DNA from: Hyphomicrobiales bacterium
GTDB lineage: Bacteria > Pseudomonadota > Alphaproteobacteria > Rhizobiales > Rhizobiaceae
Length of the DNA: 64,000 nt
NCBI GenBank assembly: GCA_002709005.1
Contig: PAPH01000044.1
Span: 62,001-126,000, forward strand
Direction of reading: 5' to 3'
Shown here: piece after piece, positions 26,939 to 35,804 of the stretch
Position numbering within the stretch: the stretch's first letter is position 1
Layout of the letters: each line of letters begins with the position of its first letter
The notes under the pieces: generated by a model
Databases searched by the model: none
What the model was told of the DNA's origin: nothing
What the model saw: only the letters and a program-made list of their open reading frames with translations
Made by a program: the position numbers and the translations under genes

Positions 26939-27964
26939 CTACCGGAACAGTTCGAGCCGGTTCTTCACCCGCAGGGTTCGGATCGCGCCGAGGCTGACGG
27001 CGGCAAGCAGAACCAGTCCCTCGATCAGCGGCTGCAACAGCGGATCGATCGAGACGATACGGAAGTAGAACGAGATCACGCGCAGGATCAGCGCGCCGAC
27101 GAGCGAGCCGATCGCCCCGCCGGCGCCGCCGAGCAGCGAGGTACCGCCAAGAACGACGGCAGCGATCGAATTGAGCGTATACGCACCGGCCTGCATCACG
27201 TCGGCGTTGCCCGACGAAGTCTGGATGGCGAGATAGAGCCCGCCGCAGGCTGCGAGAAATCCGCCCAGCGTGAAGGCTGCAATCCGCGCCCGGTCGATCG
27301 GCAGGCCGGACATGTAGGCCGCGCCCTCCGCCGAACCGATGGCGTAGACCGTGCGGCCGGTGACAGATTTCTTGAACGGCACCCAGACGATGGCAGCCAT
27401 GCCGAAGAGCAGGATCAGCGGCACGGGAATCCAGGAAATCGGCTGGAACCATGCGGCGTCGGGGTCGAAGAAGCCGTATGTATCGACGAAATCCCACAAG
27501 CTATTGGTGAGCGCCCAGTTGAGATCCCCGTCGACGTCGCCGCCCGGCTTGGGGCGGATGAAGAGCGCAAGCCCGATGGCGACCGCGCCGGTGGCAAGTG
27601 TCGCGATGATCGGCTGCAAGCGCCCGTAGACGATGATGATGCCGTTCATGAAGCCGAAGGCGGCACCCACCGCAAGCGTCGCGAACATGCCCAACAGTAT
27701 TTCCGCCGGCGAGCCGTTGACGAGTTCGGAGGCCACGCAGGCCGCCAGCGTCATCACCGCGCCGACCGAGAGATCGAGACCGCCGAGCAGAACGGGCAGC
27801 GTTTGCGCCATGGCGACGAAGGCGATCGCCACCGCCTCGTTGGCGTTCTGCACGAGCACCGCGGTCGAAAAGCCGCGCGGATGCATGATGTTGTAGACGA
27901 GATAGAGCACCGCCAGCATGGCGAGCGCGCCGACAAAGGCACGGTTCTGGCGCAGCAGGGTCAT
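26939..27964 (-). CDS. Pentose ABC transporter permease (RbsC/XylH family)
   Basis: This 341-aa CUT2 permease contains ALPVLLGGLDLSVGAVMTLA-type sequence (VLLGGLDLSVGAVM) and SIAAVVLGGTSLLGGAGGA, the loop that contacts the ATPase. The start overlaps the ATPase stop by four bases. It has a longer periplasmic loop in the middle (KPGGDVDGDLNWALTNSLWD) than its partner. Substrate is inferred from the co-encoded binding protein and pentonate enzymes. Confidence 0.9.
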   Translation of the reverse strand: MTLLRQNRAFVGALAMLAVLYLVYNIMHPRGFSTAVLVQNANEAVAIAFVAMAQTLPVLLGGLDLSVGAVMTLAACVASELVNGSPAEILLGMFATLAVGAAFGFMNGIIIVYGRLQPIIATLATGAVAIGLALFIRPKPGGDVDGDLNWALTNSLWDFVDTYGFFDPDAAWFQPISWIPVPLILLFGMAAIVWVPFKKSVTGRTVYAIGSAEGAAYMSGLPIDRARIAAFTLGGFLAACGGLYLAIQTSSGNADVMQAGAYTLNSIAAVVLGGTSLLGGAGGAIGSLVGALILRVISFYFRIVSIDPLLQPLIEGLVLLAAVSLGAIRTLRVKNRLELFR

Positions 27965-29490
27965 GCCGCCGCTCCCGTGTCGATGTTGAGTGAGGCGGCG
28001 ACGATCGCCTCCTCGCTGATCGCCTCGCCGGTCAGCTCGGTGAGGATCGCGCCGTCATACATGACGGCGATCCGGTCGCAGCAGCCGATGAGTTCTGCAT
28101 AGTCGGTCGAGTAGAAAAGGATCGCCCTCCCCTCGTCGGCGAGATCACGCATCAGCTTGTAGATCTCCTGCTTGGTGCCGACATCGATGCCGCGCGTGGG
28201 ATCGTTGAGCAGGATGATCTCCGGATCCGTCATCAGCCACTTGGCGATGACCACCTTCTGCTGGTTGCCGCCCGACAGCGTGGCGACCGGATCGCGCGCG
28301 CTACCGATCTTGATCTGAAGTTTCTGGATGCCTTCCGCAACCGCAGCCCTTTCCTTGGCCGGGTCGATCACCGGTCCGTTTGAGACCTTGTCATAGGAAG
28401 CGGCGATCAGGTTGTCGGCGATCGACATCGGCAGCATCAGCCCTTCGGTCTTGCGATCCTCCGGCACCAGCGCGATGCGCGCCTTGCCTCCCTTGGCGAC
28501 ATCCGGTGAACCGGGAATGCCGGTGACCTCGCCCGCCCGCACAGTGCCCTCGACGCCGCGCAACACGCCGAAGAGTGCCAGCAGCAGTTCCTTTTGCCCC
28601 TGCCCGTCGAGCCCGCCGAGGCCGACGATCTCGCCCTTGCCGACATTGAGGTTCACACCCTTGAGCCGGTTCTCCCATTTGACGTTGGCGATCGATAGAT
28701 GAGCGGGCCGCGCAACCGGTTCGGGCTTGGGCGGAAACTGTGCCTCCACGTCGCGGCCGATCATCATTCGGACGATCTCCGACGGGCTGCGCTCGGCCTT
28801 CTTGAAGGTCTCGACATGGCCGCCGTTGCGGAACACCGAGAGTGTGTCGCACAGCTTGTCGACCTCGTGCATCCGGTGGGAGATGAACAGGTTTGCCACG
28901 CCTTCGTCCTGCAAGGTGTCGAGTAGCTCGTAGACCGTCTCGACGTCTCGGCTCGTCAGTGCCGACGTCGCCTCATCGAGAATGAGCACTTTGGGCCTCT
29001 TGCCGAGCGCCTTGGCGATCTCGACCATCTGCCGCCTGGACAGGGAAAGGTCCCGGACGAGCGCGCGCGGATCGACATCCTCGCAACGGATGCGCGCCAG
29101 CAGTTCCTCGGCGCGGCGGCGCTGGGCGCGACCGTCTATCAGCCCGAAGCGACGCGGCGGATCGGAAATGGAAATGTTGTCGGCCACCGACAGATCGGGC
29201 AGCAGCGAGAGTTCCTGGAAGATGCAGACGATGCCGGCATCCGCCGCGTCCGACGGCGAACGGAAGTGAACCGGCCGGCCCGCGACCCGCATCTCGCCGG
29301 CGCTCGGCTGCAACACGCCTGACATGATCTTGATAAGTGTCGACTTGCCGGCGCCATTCTCCCCGAGAATGGCGTGGGTGGAACCCAGTTCGCAGGCGAA
29401 ATTGACGTTCTCGAGCGCCCGGATACCGGCGAAATATTTCGAGATGCCAGACAATTGCACATATGGAACGCCGCTCTTCTCTATTGTCAC
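27961..29490 (-). CDS. Pentose ABC transporter ATPase (RbsA/XylG family, two nucleotide-binding domains)
   Basis: About 509 aa with two ABC domains in tandem. The first has Walker A GENGAGKST and signature LSLSRRQMVEIAKAL; the second has the degenerate Walker A GLDGQGQKE and signature LSGGNQQKVVIAKWL, followed by NDPTRGIDVG. This is the standard CUT2 design. The start is not certain: GTG at 29490 (preceded by GGGGAA) is preferred, with GTG at 29511 and TTG at 29577 as alternatives. A strong hairpin separates it from the binding-protein gene. Confidence 0.87.
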   Translation of the reverse strand: MTIEKSGVPYVQLSGISKYFAGIRALENVNFACELGSTHAILGENGAGKSTLIKIMSGVLQPSAGEMRVAGRPVHFRSPSDAADAGIVCIFQELSLLPDLSVADNISISDPPRRFGLIDGRAQRRRAEELLARIRCEDVDPRALVRDLSLSRRQMVEIAKALGKRPKVLILDEATSALTSRDVETVYELLDTLQDEGVANLFISHRMHEVDKLCDTLSVFRNGGHVETFKKAERSPSEIVRMMIGRDVEAQFPPKPEPVARPAHLSIANVKWENRLKGVNLNVGKGEIVGLGGLDGQGQKELLLALFGVLRGVEGTVRAGEVTGIPGSPDVAKGGKARIALVPEDRKTEGLMLPMSIADNLIAASYDKVSNGPVIDPAKERAAVAEGIQKLQIKIGSARDPVATLSGGNQQKVVIAKWLMTDPEIILLNDPTRGIDVGTKQEIYKLMRDLADEGRAILFYSTDYAELIGCCDRIAVMYDGAILTELTGEAISEEAIVAASLNIDTGAAA

Positions 29491-29630
29491 GGGTTCCCCG
29501 TTTCCTGACACGATACTCGCCCTCCCCGAACGCGATGAAGCGCCGCCCGCGCGCTGGTCCGGAACCGGACCTGTCAACCTCTGTGCGCGCGTGGCGGCTC
29601 CGCCGCCACGGGTGCAGCGGCAGCCAGTGC

Positions 29631-29662
29631 CGGAAGCCGCTGGAAAATGCCAGCGGCTTCCG
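29631..29662 (-). terminator. Strong hairpin between binding-protein and ATPase genes
   Basis: A perfect 13-bp stem (cggaagccgctgg and its complement) with loop aaaatg lies 12 bp after the binding-protein stop. No T-run follows, so it probably stabilises the upstream message or partly blocks read-through, giving more binding protein than ATPase. Confidence 0.6.
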
Positions 29663-29673
29663 TACGGTCTGGC

Positions 29674-30810
29674 TTAGTTCACGTCACTTTCATCCTGCGC
29701 CATGATCGCCGGACCCGAGATATTCACGCCGCAGGGCGGAAACTCGTTGACGGTGAAGAAGTTGTCCGGAAGATCGGACCAGTAGTTCTCGCCGTCCTTC
29801 AACTGGTCGTAGGTCGCCACCGGCAGCGGCACCGAGATGAGTTGCGGCATGACGTTGCCCTCGAGCGCCGAGACCGCCGCCTTCATGGCGACTGCCACGA
29901 GACCCGGCGACTGGCCGATCGAGATGCCCTTCAATCCATCGCCGGAATACTGCGCGATGGCCTTGCGGAAACCGTTCTCGGATTCGCCGGCGACCGGTAC
30001 CCAGGGATGGCCCGCATCCTTGAGCGCCTGGACGATGCCATTGGAGCCGCCCTGACCGACCACGGCCTCAAACTGACCGTGCACCGCGATGGCGTCGGCC
30101 ACCACCTTCTGGGTTGTGCCGTCGTCCCAGTTGCCGACGACCTGGACGATTTCCCAGTCGCCGCCATCGTCCTCGAACACCTTGTTGATGCCGATGGAAC
30201 GGTCGCGGTCGACCGAGTTGCCCGGCAACCCGCGAACCTCGAGAATCTTGCCGCCATTGACGCCCTTCTCCTTGAGCTGGTCGAGCACGAACTGGCCCCA
30301 TTTGTGGCCCATCTCGAGTTGGTCCTCGTTGACCTGCATAACCTTGTCGGTGTCGAGCACGTTGTCGAAGGGCACCAGCACGACGTTGTTCTTGTCGGCG
30401 AGCCGGATCACCCGGTCGAAACCGTCCGGCGCCACCGCGATGGTGATGATCGCGTCATAGCCCTGGTTGATGAAGTCCTCGATCGCGCCGAGCTGGACTG
30501 CCGCGTCAGTGCCTGTGGAAACCACCTTGAACTCGGAGATCTTGTCCTTCATCGCCGGATCCTCGGCGAACGCCTTGGCGGTCTTGATCATCTGGATGCG
30601 CCAGCCATTGCCGACGAAGCCGTTGACGACAGCCATCTTGTAGGGGCCTTCCTTGGCTTCCCACTGCATGTATTTGGTGTCGCCGCTCCACGGCGCGAAG
30701 CATTCGGGTTCCGCGCCGGGACCGGAAACGACTTCCGGGCCGGCGAAGGCAACGCCCGCCGACAGCACGAGGCTGGCGGCAGTTGTTGCCAAGAGTGCTT
30801 TGATTATCAT
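29674..30810 (-). CDS. Periplasmic sugar-binding protein of the pentose ABC transporter
   Basis: This 378-aa Peripla_BP_4/RbsB-type protein has a signal peptide (MIIKALLATTAASLVLSAGV, cleavage after AFA). The mature domain shows the two-lobe ribose-binding pattern (GYDAIITIAVAPDGFDRVI, LEVRGLPGNSVDRDRS, AVVGQGGSNGI). GGGAGG precedes the ATG. It captures the sugar for the two permeases and ATPase encoded downstream. It lies 102 bp after the GntR gene in the same operon. Pentose is inferred from the enzymes that follow. Confidence 0.9.
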   Translation of the reverse strand: MIIKALLATTAASLVLSAGVAFAGPEVVSGPGAEPECFAPWSGDTKYMQWEAKEGPYKMAVVNGFVGNGWRIQMIKTAKAFAEDPAMKDKISEFKVVSTGTDAAVQLGAIEDFINQGYDAIITIAVAPDGFDRVIRLADKNNVVLVPFDNVLDTDKVMQVNEDQLEMGHKWGQFVLDQLKEKGVNGGKILEVRGLPGNSVDRDRSIGINKVFEDDGGDWEIVQVVGNWDDGTTQKVVADAIAVHGQFEAVVGQGGSNGIVQALKDAGHPWVPVAGESENGFRKAIAQYSGDGLKGISIGQSPGLVAVAMKAAVSALEGNVMPQLISVPLPVATYDQLKDGENYWSDLPDNFFTVNEFPPCGVNISGPAIMAQDESDVN

Positions 30811-30912
30811 GTCTTTCCTCCCATGACCGCGATCGCGGTTGTTGTACTTCCGCCTCTCCTGCGGCGGCTTCTTCCGCGCCGTGGTTCTCCTCCCCCGGCG
30901 CAAGCTCGTTCC

Positions 30913-31644
30913 CTAATCGTCAAAATGCGGGAAACCCGCCTCGAGATGGCATTTCATCCGGTACTGGTAGGCGATCCGGTCGCGCGTCGAGAGCGCCTCG
31001 ATGATCGCCGAATGTTCGGCATGGGTGGCCGTCGAGAACGTCCGTCGCGTCTTGCCCCTGACCATGATCTTCAGGATCACCGGCTTCATGATCTTGTAGA
31101 CGTCGAGGATGGCCTTGTTTCCGAGAACCTCGATGAGCCGGGTATGAAAGCGGAAATCGGCTTCCGAGGCCTCGACTGCCGATCCGGCATCTGCCATCTC
31201 GTCATTGGCTCTTTGGAGATCCGCGACGTCATCGGCCGTGATGCGCTCGAACAGCTCCTCCACCGAGGCCACTTCGAGCAGCGTTCGGAAACCCTGGATG
31301 TCGCTGAACGTCGAGCGCGAAACCTCAAGCGTGTTGAAGGCGAAGAGATCGAGCGCGCGCTCCATCCGGTCGTCGATGATGGTCGCGCCCACCTTGGGGC
31401 GGACCGAGACGATGCCGTAGGCCTTTAGGATACGCATGGCCTCGCGCACCGTGTTGCGGCTGGCCTGAAAGCGTTCGCAGAGTTCGCGCTCGGTCGGCAG
31501 ATTGTCGCCGACCTTCAGCCCCTGATCGGAGATCAACGCACGGATATTGGCGACCAGATCGTCGACCGCCGAAGCCGTGCTGGGTCGGATGGTTTCTCCC
31601 GCCCCGCTATCAGCCTGCCGCTTGATCCCCAATTCCTCCGACAT
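30913..31644 (-). CDS. GntR-family (FCD) repressor of the pentonate operon
   Basis: This 243-aa regulator has an N-terminal GntR winged helix (LPTERELCERFQASRNTVRE at about 50-69, followed by LKAYGIVSVRPKVGA) and a C-terminal helical FCD ligand domain with metal-type histidines. It is the first gene of the operon. A 23-bp palindrome overlapping the promoter lies 18 bp upstream of the ATG at 31644, so autoregulation is likely. The effector is probably a pathway sugar acid such as a 2-keto-3-deoxy-pentonate (inference). Confidence 0.88.
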   Translation of the reverse strand: MSEELGIKRQADSGAGETIRPSTASAVDDLVANIRALISDQGLKVGDNLPTERELCERFQASRNTVREAMRILKAYGIVSVRPKVGATIIDDRMERALDLFAFNTLEVSRSTFSDIQGFRTLLEVASVEELFERITADDVADLQRANDEMADAGSAVEASEADFRFHTRLIEVLGNKAILDVYKIMKPVILKIMVRGKTRRTFSTATHAEHSAIIEALSTRDRIAYQYRMKCHLEAGFPHFDD

Positions 31645-31661
31645 CGATAGCCCGCCTACGC

Positions 31662-31684
31662 ATCCATTTGTTGGACAAATGGAT
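31662..31684. promoter_or_regulatory. 23-bp perfect palindromic operator of the GntR regulator
   Basis: atccatttgt-tgg-acaaatggat, two 10-base arms around three bases. The inner TTTGT-N3-ACAAA is like FCD/GntR operators. Its right edge covers the -10 hexamer, the ideal place for a repressor. Confidence 0.8.
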
Positions 31685-31708
31685 AGCAAGCGGAAAAATC
31701 CCTGTCAA
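31680..31708 (-). promoter_or_regulatory. Sigma-70-type promoter of the pentonate operon
   Basis: On the minus strand a perfect TTGACA (31703-31708) is followed by a 17-bp spacer and TATCCA (31680-31685). The transcript would begin inside the palindrome, about 30 bp before the gntR start codon. Confidence 0.75.
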
Positions 31709-31864
31709 ATACATTGAATTTTGCGCCGCAAAACGCTGATTTTCGTGCCGCACCATCATAGCGAAGACAGGTTTGGCTGAACAAATAAGGGGATTGCGGC
31801 GAGGCGGCCTTGCCATGAGACGGAGACTAGCCGCGTCCCGAGGTCCCGGCAAATTCGGCCGGCG

Positions 31865-32755
31865 TCAGACCGGTTTGTATATTCGCGCCGCCGTGTCGTG
31901 GAACATGTCGGCCTGCTGAGGGGCGTCGAACTTGCCGATCGCGTCCCGAAAGGCGGTCACGAGCGTGAAATGATCTGTCCACAGTTTCTCGATCGGAAAG
32001 TTGGAGCCGAACATCAGCCGGTCGCTGCCCAAAATGGCGACCGCGCGAGAGACGACGAGATCGATCAGCTCCGGATCGTTGCGGTGAACGAAGGTACCGA
32101 GACCCGAGAGCTTTGCATTCAGGTTCGGATGCTTCGCCAATTCCCGCAATCCAGCTTCCCAGGCGCTGACCGTCTCCGGGTCGGTGCCGGTCAACATGCC
32201 GGTATGAGTGAGAATGAATTGCGTCTCCGGGTTCTCGCCCACCAGCTCCGCCCCGTCCCGCATCTGCGCGGGAAACAGTTGCAGATCGAAGGAGAGCCCG
32301 TACTCCTTCAGCCGGGCGACGTTCTTCCGCACATTCGGATCGAGAACCTGCTCGGCGGAGGGCGCGAAGCGGTAGTCGGGATTGTCGTGCCAGTGAAGCT
32401 GCATCCGCACTCCGCGCAACAGCGAATATTTTTTCAGCCGGTCGAGCTGCGGGCGCACGTCCTCGACGCTCACATCCGCATAGCCGACAATGGCATGCGG
32501 CCAGCCGGTGCGATCCGCCGTCTCCTGCACCCAGGCGACTTCCTTCTCGAAATCCTCCTTGGCCCAGTTCGTCTGGACATAGACGGCCTTCTCGACGCCC
32601 GAGCGCGACTGGTCGTCAAGGAATTCCTCGATCGGGTAATCCCGCCGGATCGGCTCGTAGGCTCCGAAAATGCGCGGCACCATGGGGCCGAGAAGCCAGG
32701 GCAGATCCTCCTGCCGCCAGATGTGGAAATGCGAATCGATGATGGGCTGGTTCAT
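31865..32755 (-). CDS. Amidohydrolase_2-family hydrolase
   Basis: This 296-aa TIM-barrel metal hydrolase begins MNQPIIDSHFHIWRQ with the HxH metal motif; later motifs are FILTHTGML and LMFGSNFPIEKLW with the C-terminal aspartate region replaced by asparagine. The family includes lactonases (fuconolactonase-like) and decarboxylases. It overlaps the VWA gene by four bases and closes the molybdenum-hydroxylase operon, so it may hydrolyse the lactam or lactone made by that enzyme. That link is inference; the fold does not reveal the substrate. Confidence 0.8.
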   Translation of the reverse strand: MNQPIIDSHFHIWRQEDLPWLLGPMVPRIFGAYEPIRRDYPIEEFLDDQSRSGVEKAVYVQTNWAKEDFEKEVAWVQETADRTGWPHAIVGYADVSVEDVRPQLDRLKKYSLLRGVRMQLHWHDNPDYRFAPSAEQVLDPNVRKNVARLKEYGLSFDLQLFPAQMRDGAELVGENPETQFILTHTGMLTGTDPETVSAWEAGLRELAKHPNLNAKLSGLGTFVHRNDPELIDLVVSRAVAILGSDRLMFGSNFPIEKLWTDHFTLVTAFRDAIGKFDAPQQADMFHDTAARIYKPV

Positions 32756-33891
32756 GACACTCTTCCCCAGATTGTTTGAGCGTTCGGCGCCGGATGCGCC
32801 AACGACAGAAGAAAATCGCCGAGCCGCGCGATCGACGAGGCGTCGACCAGATCGTCAAGCATCGGCAGGATGGCCTTGAGCGCCTCCGTCTCGGGCCGGA
32901 AGCGTGGATCGCCGGCAAGCGGGGTCGCCAACGACAGCCGGTGGGCGCGGGATGAAAAGCGCCGCGTGGCCATGATCATCGCCGCCGGATCGCCGCGCTC
33001 CAGCGCGTCCGAGACAATGACCACGGCAGCGCCCCGGGCAAAGCTCGCGAAACGCGGTACCGAGAGGAAGGCGAGCAGCGTCGCGCCGATCTGCGTTCCG
33101 CCGTCCCAGTCGTCGACCAGCGCGGAGGCGCGCGCCAGCGCCTGATTGCGGTCGCGGATCCTCAGTGCCGACGTCACCCGCGTCAGCCTTGTGGCGAACG
33201 TGAAGACTTCGACCAAAGCCGCGCCCCGGACCAGCGCATGGGCGAGCGTCAGGTAATCCTCCGTATGCTGCTTCATCGAGCCCGATACGTCGATCAGCAC
33301 GAGCAGCCGGCGCGGCACGCTGCGCCGCTGACGCCAGACCGGTACCGGAATGTCGCCATCCGCCCGCAGAATGGAGCGCAGCGAACGGCGCAAGTCGAGC
33401 GTGCGCACGGATGACGTTCGCCGGGTGCGGAACGACCTGCGCCGCGGCAGACTGCCAGCGATGTGCCGCTCGATTTCCGACAGCCGTGCCGCGCCGGGGA
33501 TGAATGAACGCCGGCTCAGTTGCTCAGCCGACGACGACAGCTCCCCGCCTTCCTCGGATTTGAGGATATCGGGCTCCTGCTCGTCGGGGCCGCCGTCGTC
33601 CTTGATCTCCGTCTCGTCCTCCTCGCTCTCGCCCTCCGCAGCAACGAGATCTGCGCCGAAGAACCAGCTTCGGAAAAGCGCCTCGAAGGTCTTGCGCTGG
33701 TCGGGTTGCGGTGCGAGCGTCGACAGCGCCGCCAGGCGGATATCGGCCATCGATTTCGGACCGAGCAGTGTGATCGCCCGCATGAAGGCGATTGCCTGTT
33801 CGGGCGCGACTGAAAATCCGTGTCGCCTGAGATGACGGACAAACCCGACCAGCGGGCGGGCAGCCCGGGGCAGATCGTCCACCGGCGTCAT
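32752..33891 (-). CDS. CoxE-like von Willebrand factor A domain protein
   Basis: 379 aa. The N-terminal helical part (1-85) is typical of CoxE proteins, an acidic linker follows (about 86-118, rich in E and D), then a basic patch. A VWA domain starts about residue 195 with an intact MIDAS motif DVSGSMK (D201, S203, S205). With the MoxR ATPase encoded just upstream (ATGA overlap) it forms a chaperone pair which, in CO dehydrogenase clusters, helps mature the molybdenum-copper site. Here it serves a split, non-CODH large subunit. Confidence 0.87.
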   Translation of the reverse strand: MTPVDDLPRAARPLVGFVRHLRRHGFSVAPEQAIAFMRAITLLGPKSMADIRLAALSTLAPQPDQRKTFEALFRSWFFGADLVAAEGESEEDETEIKDDGGPDEQEPDILKSEEGGELSSSAEQLSRRSFIPGAARLSEIERHIAGSLPRRRSFRTRRTSSVRTLDLRRSLRSILRADGDIPVPVWRQRRSVPRRLLVLIDVSGSMKQHTEDYLTLAHALVRGAALVEVFTFATRLTRVTSALRIRDRNQALARASALVDDWDGGTQIGATLLAFLSVPRFASFARGAAVVIVSDALERGDPAAMIMATRRFSSRAHRLSLATPLAGDPRFRPETEALKAILPMLDDLVDASSIARLGDFLLSLAHPAPNAQTIWGRVS

Positions 33892-34781
33892 GCCAGCGCC
33901 GCCTTGATCACGTCATCGAGTTCCGGCGCCACATAAGCCATGTCCTCTTCGTCCTTGATCAGCACGCCGATCGCCCGCCGGAAGGCTTCCGGCCAGGGAC
34001 TACCGCCCTTTTCGAGAAGGGTCGCGGCATTGGCCCACTCTATGGCTTCCGCCACGCCGGGTGGCTTGGCGAGCGGGCGCGTGCGGATATCCCGGACGGC
34101 GGATGCCACGGCGCGCGCCGTTTCCCGCGCCACGTCCCCGGCCCTCAGCATGATGATCTCGGCCTCGCGCACAGCATCCGGATAGGCGATCCAGTGATAG
34201 ACGCAGCGGCGCCTGAGCGCCTCGGCGAGTTCGCGCGTGCGGTTCGACGTCAGCACCACAAGCGGCTTCGTTTTGGCCCGGATAGTCCCGCGCTCGGGTA
34301 TCGAGATCTGGAAGTCGGACAGGAATTCCAGCAGCAGCGCCTCGAATTCGTGATCGGAACGGTCGATCTCGTCGACCAGCAAAACGCTTTGTTCGGGCGC
34401 TTGCAGCACCTTCATCAAGGGCCGGGCGATCAGGAACCGGTCGCCATAGATGTCGGTTTCCTCCTCGCCGGAGTGACGGATGGCGAGAAGCTGGCGCTGG
34501 TAGTTCCATTCGTAGAGCGCGTGCGCCGCGTCAATGCCCTCGTAGCATTGCAGCCGGACGAGATCGCGCCCGAGTGCCGCGGCGATCGCCTTGGCGGCCT
34601 CGGTCTTGCCGACACCCGGCGCGCCTTCCAGAAGCAGGGGCTTGCCGAGCCGTATCGCCAGGAAAATGGCCGTCGCCAGTTCATCGTCGGCGACATAGTT
34701 CGCCTCTCGGAGGCGCGCGGCAATCGCCTCGGGCGACGCGGCGAGACTTTCGAGATCGAGGCTGTCCGTCGCCGACGACAT
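33888..34781 (-). CDS. MoxR/CoxD-family AAA+ ATPase
   Basis: This 297-aa ATPase has Walker A GAPGVGKT (53-60), Walker B VLLVDEID and the MoxR pattern of a C-terminal lid. The ATG at 34781 shares one base with the stop of the molybdenum subunit gene upstream (TGATG), so translation is coupled; the open frame reaches 34925 but runs into that gene. MoxR proteins work with VWA partners, and the neighbour is such a protein. Likely role: metal-cofactor insertion or activation of the adjacent hydroxylase. Confidence 0.9.
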   Translation of the reverse strand: MSSATDSLDLESLAASPEAIAARLREANYVADDELATAIFLAIRLGKPLLLEGAPGVGKTEAAKAIAAALGRDLVRLQCYEGIDAAHALYEWNYQRQLLAIRHSGEEETDIYGDRFLIARPLMKVLQAPEQSVLLVDEIDRSDHEFEALLLEFLSDFQISIPERGTIRAKTKPLVVLTSNRTRELAEALRRRCVYHWIAYPDAVREAEIIMLRAGDVARETARAVASAVRDIRTRPLAKPPGVAEAIEWANAATLLEKGGSPWPEAFRRAIGVLIKDEEDMAYVAPELDDVIKAALA

Positions 34782-35803
34782 CAAGCGGCCCCGCTCTGGA
34801 CCGCTCCCCGTTCTGCCTTGAGCGCGCGCAGCACCCGCTCCGGCGTGATCGGCATGGTGTCGATCCGGACACCCACCGCATCGAAGATGGCGTTCGCCAC
34901 CGCCGGAATCTGCGGGTTGGCACACATCTCGCCCACCCCCTTGGCGCCGTAGGGGCCGTCGGCGGCGGGACGCTCGATGACGATCGTCTCGGTTTCCGCC
35001 AGATCGCCGGGGCCCGGCATCAGATAGTGGATGAAGTCGGTGCCGCCATGGGAGCGGTCGGGATAATAGGGCTCGGTCGTCTCGTAGAGCGCGTGGCTGA
35101 TCCCCATCCAGGAGCCGCCGACGAGTTGCTGCTCGACCATCGCCGGGTTGAGAGCGCGGCCCACCTCGTAGACGTTCTTGACAGAGAGCACGGTGACCTC
35201 ACCGGTTTCGTCGTCCACCTCCACGTCCGCGACCACGCAGGCATGGGCGTAGCAGGTCGCGGGCTTCATCGCGCCTGTCTCCGTGTCGGGATAGGACCGT
35301 TGCACCAGGAACATGCCGCGCCCGGAGATCGAGCGTCCACGCCTGAAATGGGCGGCGAGCGCCGTGTCGAAGATCGAGATCGACTTCTGCGGCGCGCCCT
35401 TGACCTGGATATTGCCGGTTCCGTCGGTTTCCAAGTCGCTCGCGTTCACCTCGAGTTCCTCTGCCGCCACTTCCAGCATCACCTGCCGCGCTTCCTCCGC
35501 CGCCTGGCGTACAGCGTTGCCGATGCGGTGGGTTCCGCGCGACGCGAATGTCCCCATGCAGTGCGGACCGGTGTCGGTATCGGCGGTATCGATATGCACC
35601 ATTTCTGTCGGCACCCCGATTGTCTCGGCGCAGATCTGCGACATCACCTGCCTCAGGCCCTGCCCCAGATCGACACTCGACAGCGACACCATGAAATTGC
35701 CGGTCGGCGTCGAATGAACCAGCGCCTGGCTCGGATCGCCGCCGAGGTTCATGCCGGTCGGATAGTTGATCGCCGCAACGCCGCGGCCGCGCTTGATCGC
35801 CAT
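34781..35803 (-). CDS. Molybdenum hydroxylase large subunit, C-terminal half as a separate protein
   Basis: 340 aa corresponding to the second MoCo-binding half of CoxL/XdhB proteins: it begins KRGRGVAAINYPTG, has VDLGQGLRQ and ends with the catalytic glutamate motif KGVGEMCANPQIPAVANAI. It starts one base after the stop of the N-terminal half (TGA-G-ATG) in a different frame. The cut falls at the natural border before the GRG element, so the pair may be a genuine two-chain large subunit and not a sequencing error. The substrate is unknown; hydroxylation of an N-heterocycle or aldehyde is typical. Confidence 0.85.
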   Translation of the reverse strand: MAIKRGRGVAAINYPTGMNLGGDPSQALVHSTPTGNFMVSLSSVDLGQGLRQVMSQICAETIGVPTEMVHIDTADTDTGPHCMGTFASRGTHRIGNAVRQAAEEARQVMLEVAAEELEVNASDLETDGTGNIQVKGAPQKSISIFDTALAAHFRRGRSISGRGMFLVQRSYPDTETGAMKPATCYAHACVVADVEVDDETGEVTVLSVKNVYEVGRALNPAMVEQQLVGGSWMGISHALYETTEPYYPDRSHGGTDFIHYLMPGPGDLAETETIVIERPAADGPYGAKGVGEMCANPQIPAVANAIFDAVGVRIDTMPITPERVLRALKAERGAVQSGAA

Positions 35804-35804
35804 C

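Noticed and set aside
25961-28102. A 713-codon open frame on the plus strand
   Set aside because: It is antisense to two clear ABC permease genes and has the His/Arg/Asp-rich composition of a shadow frame in GC-rich DNA.
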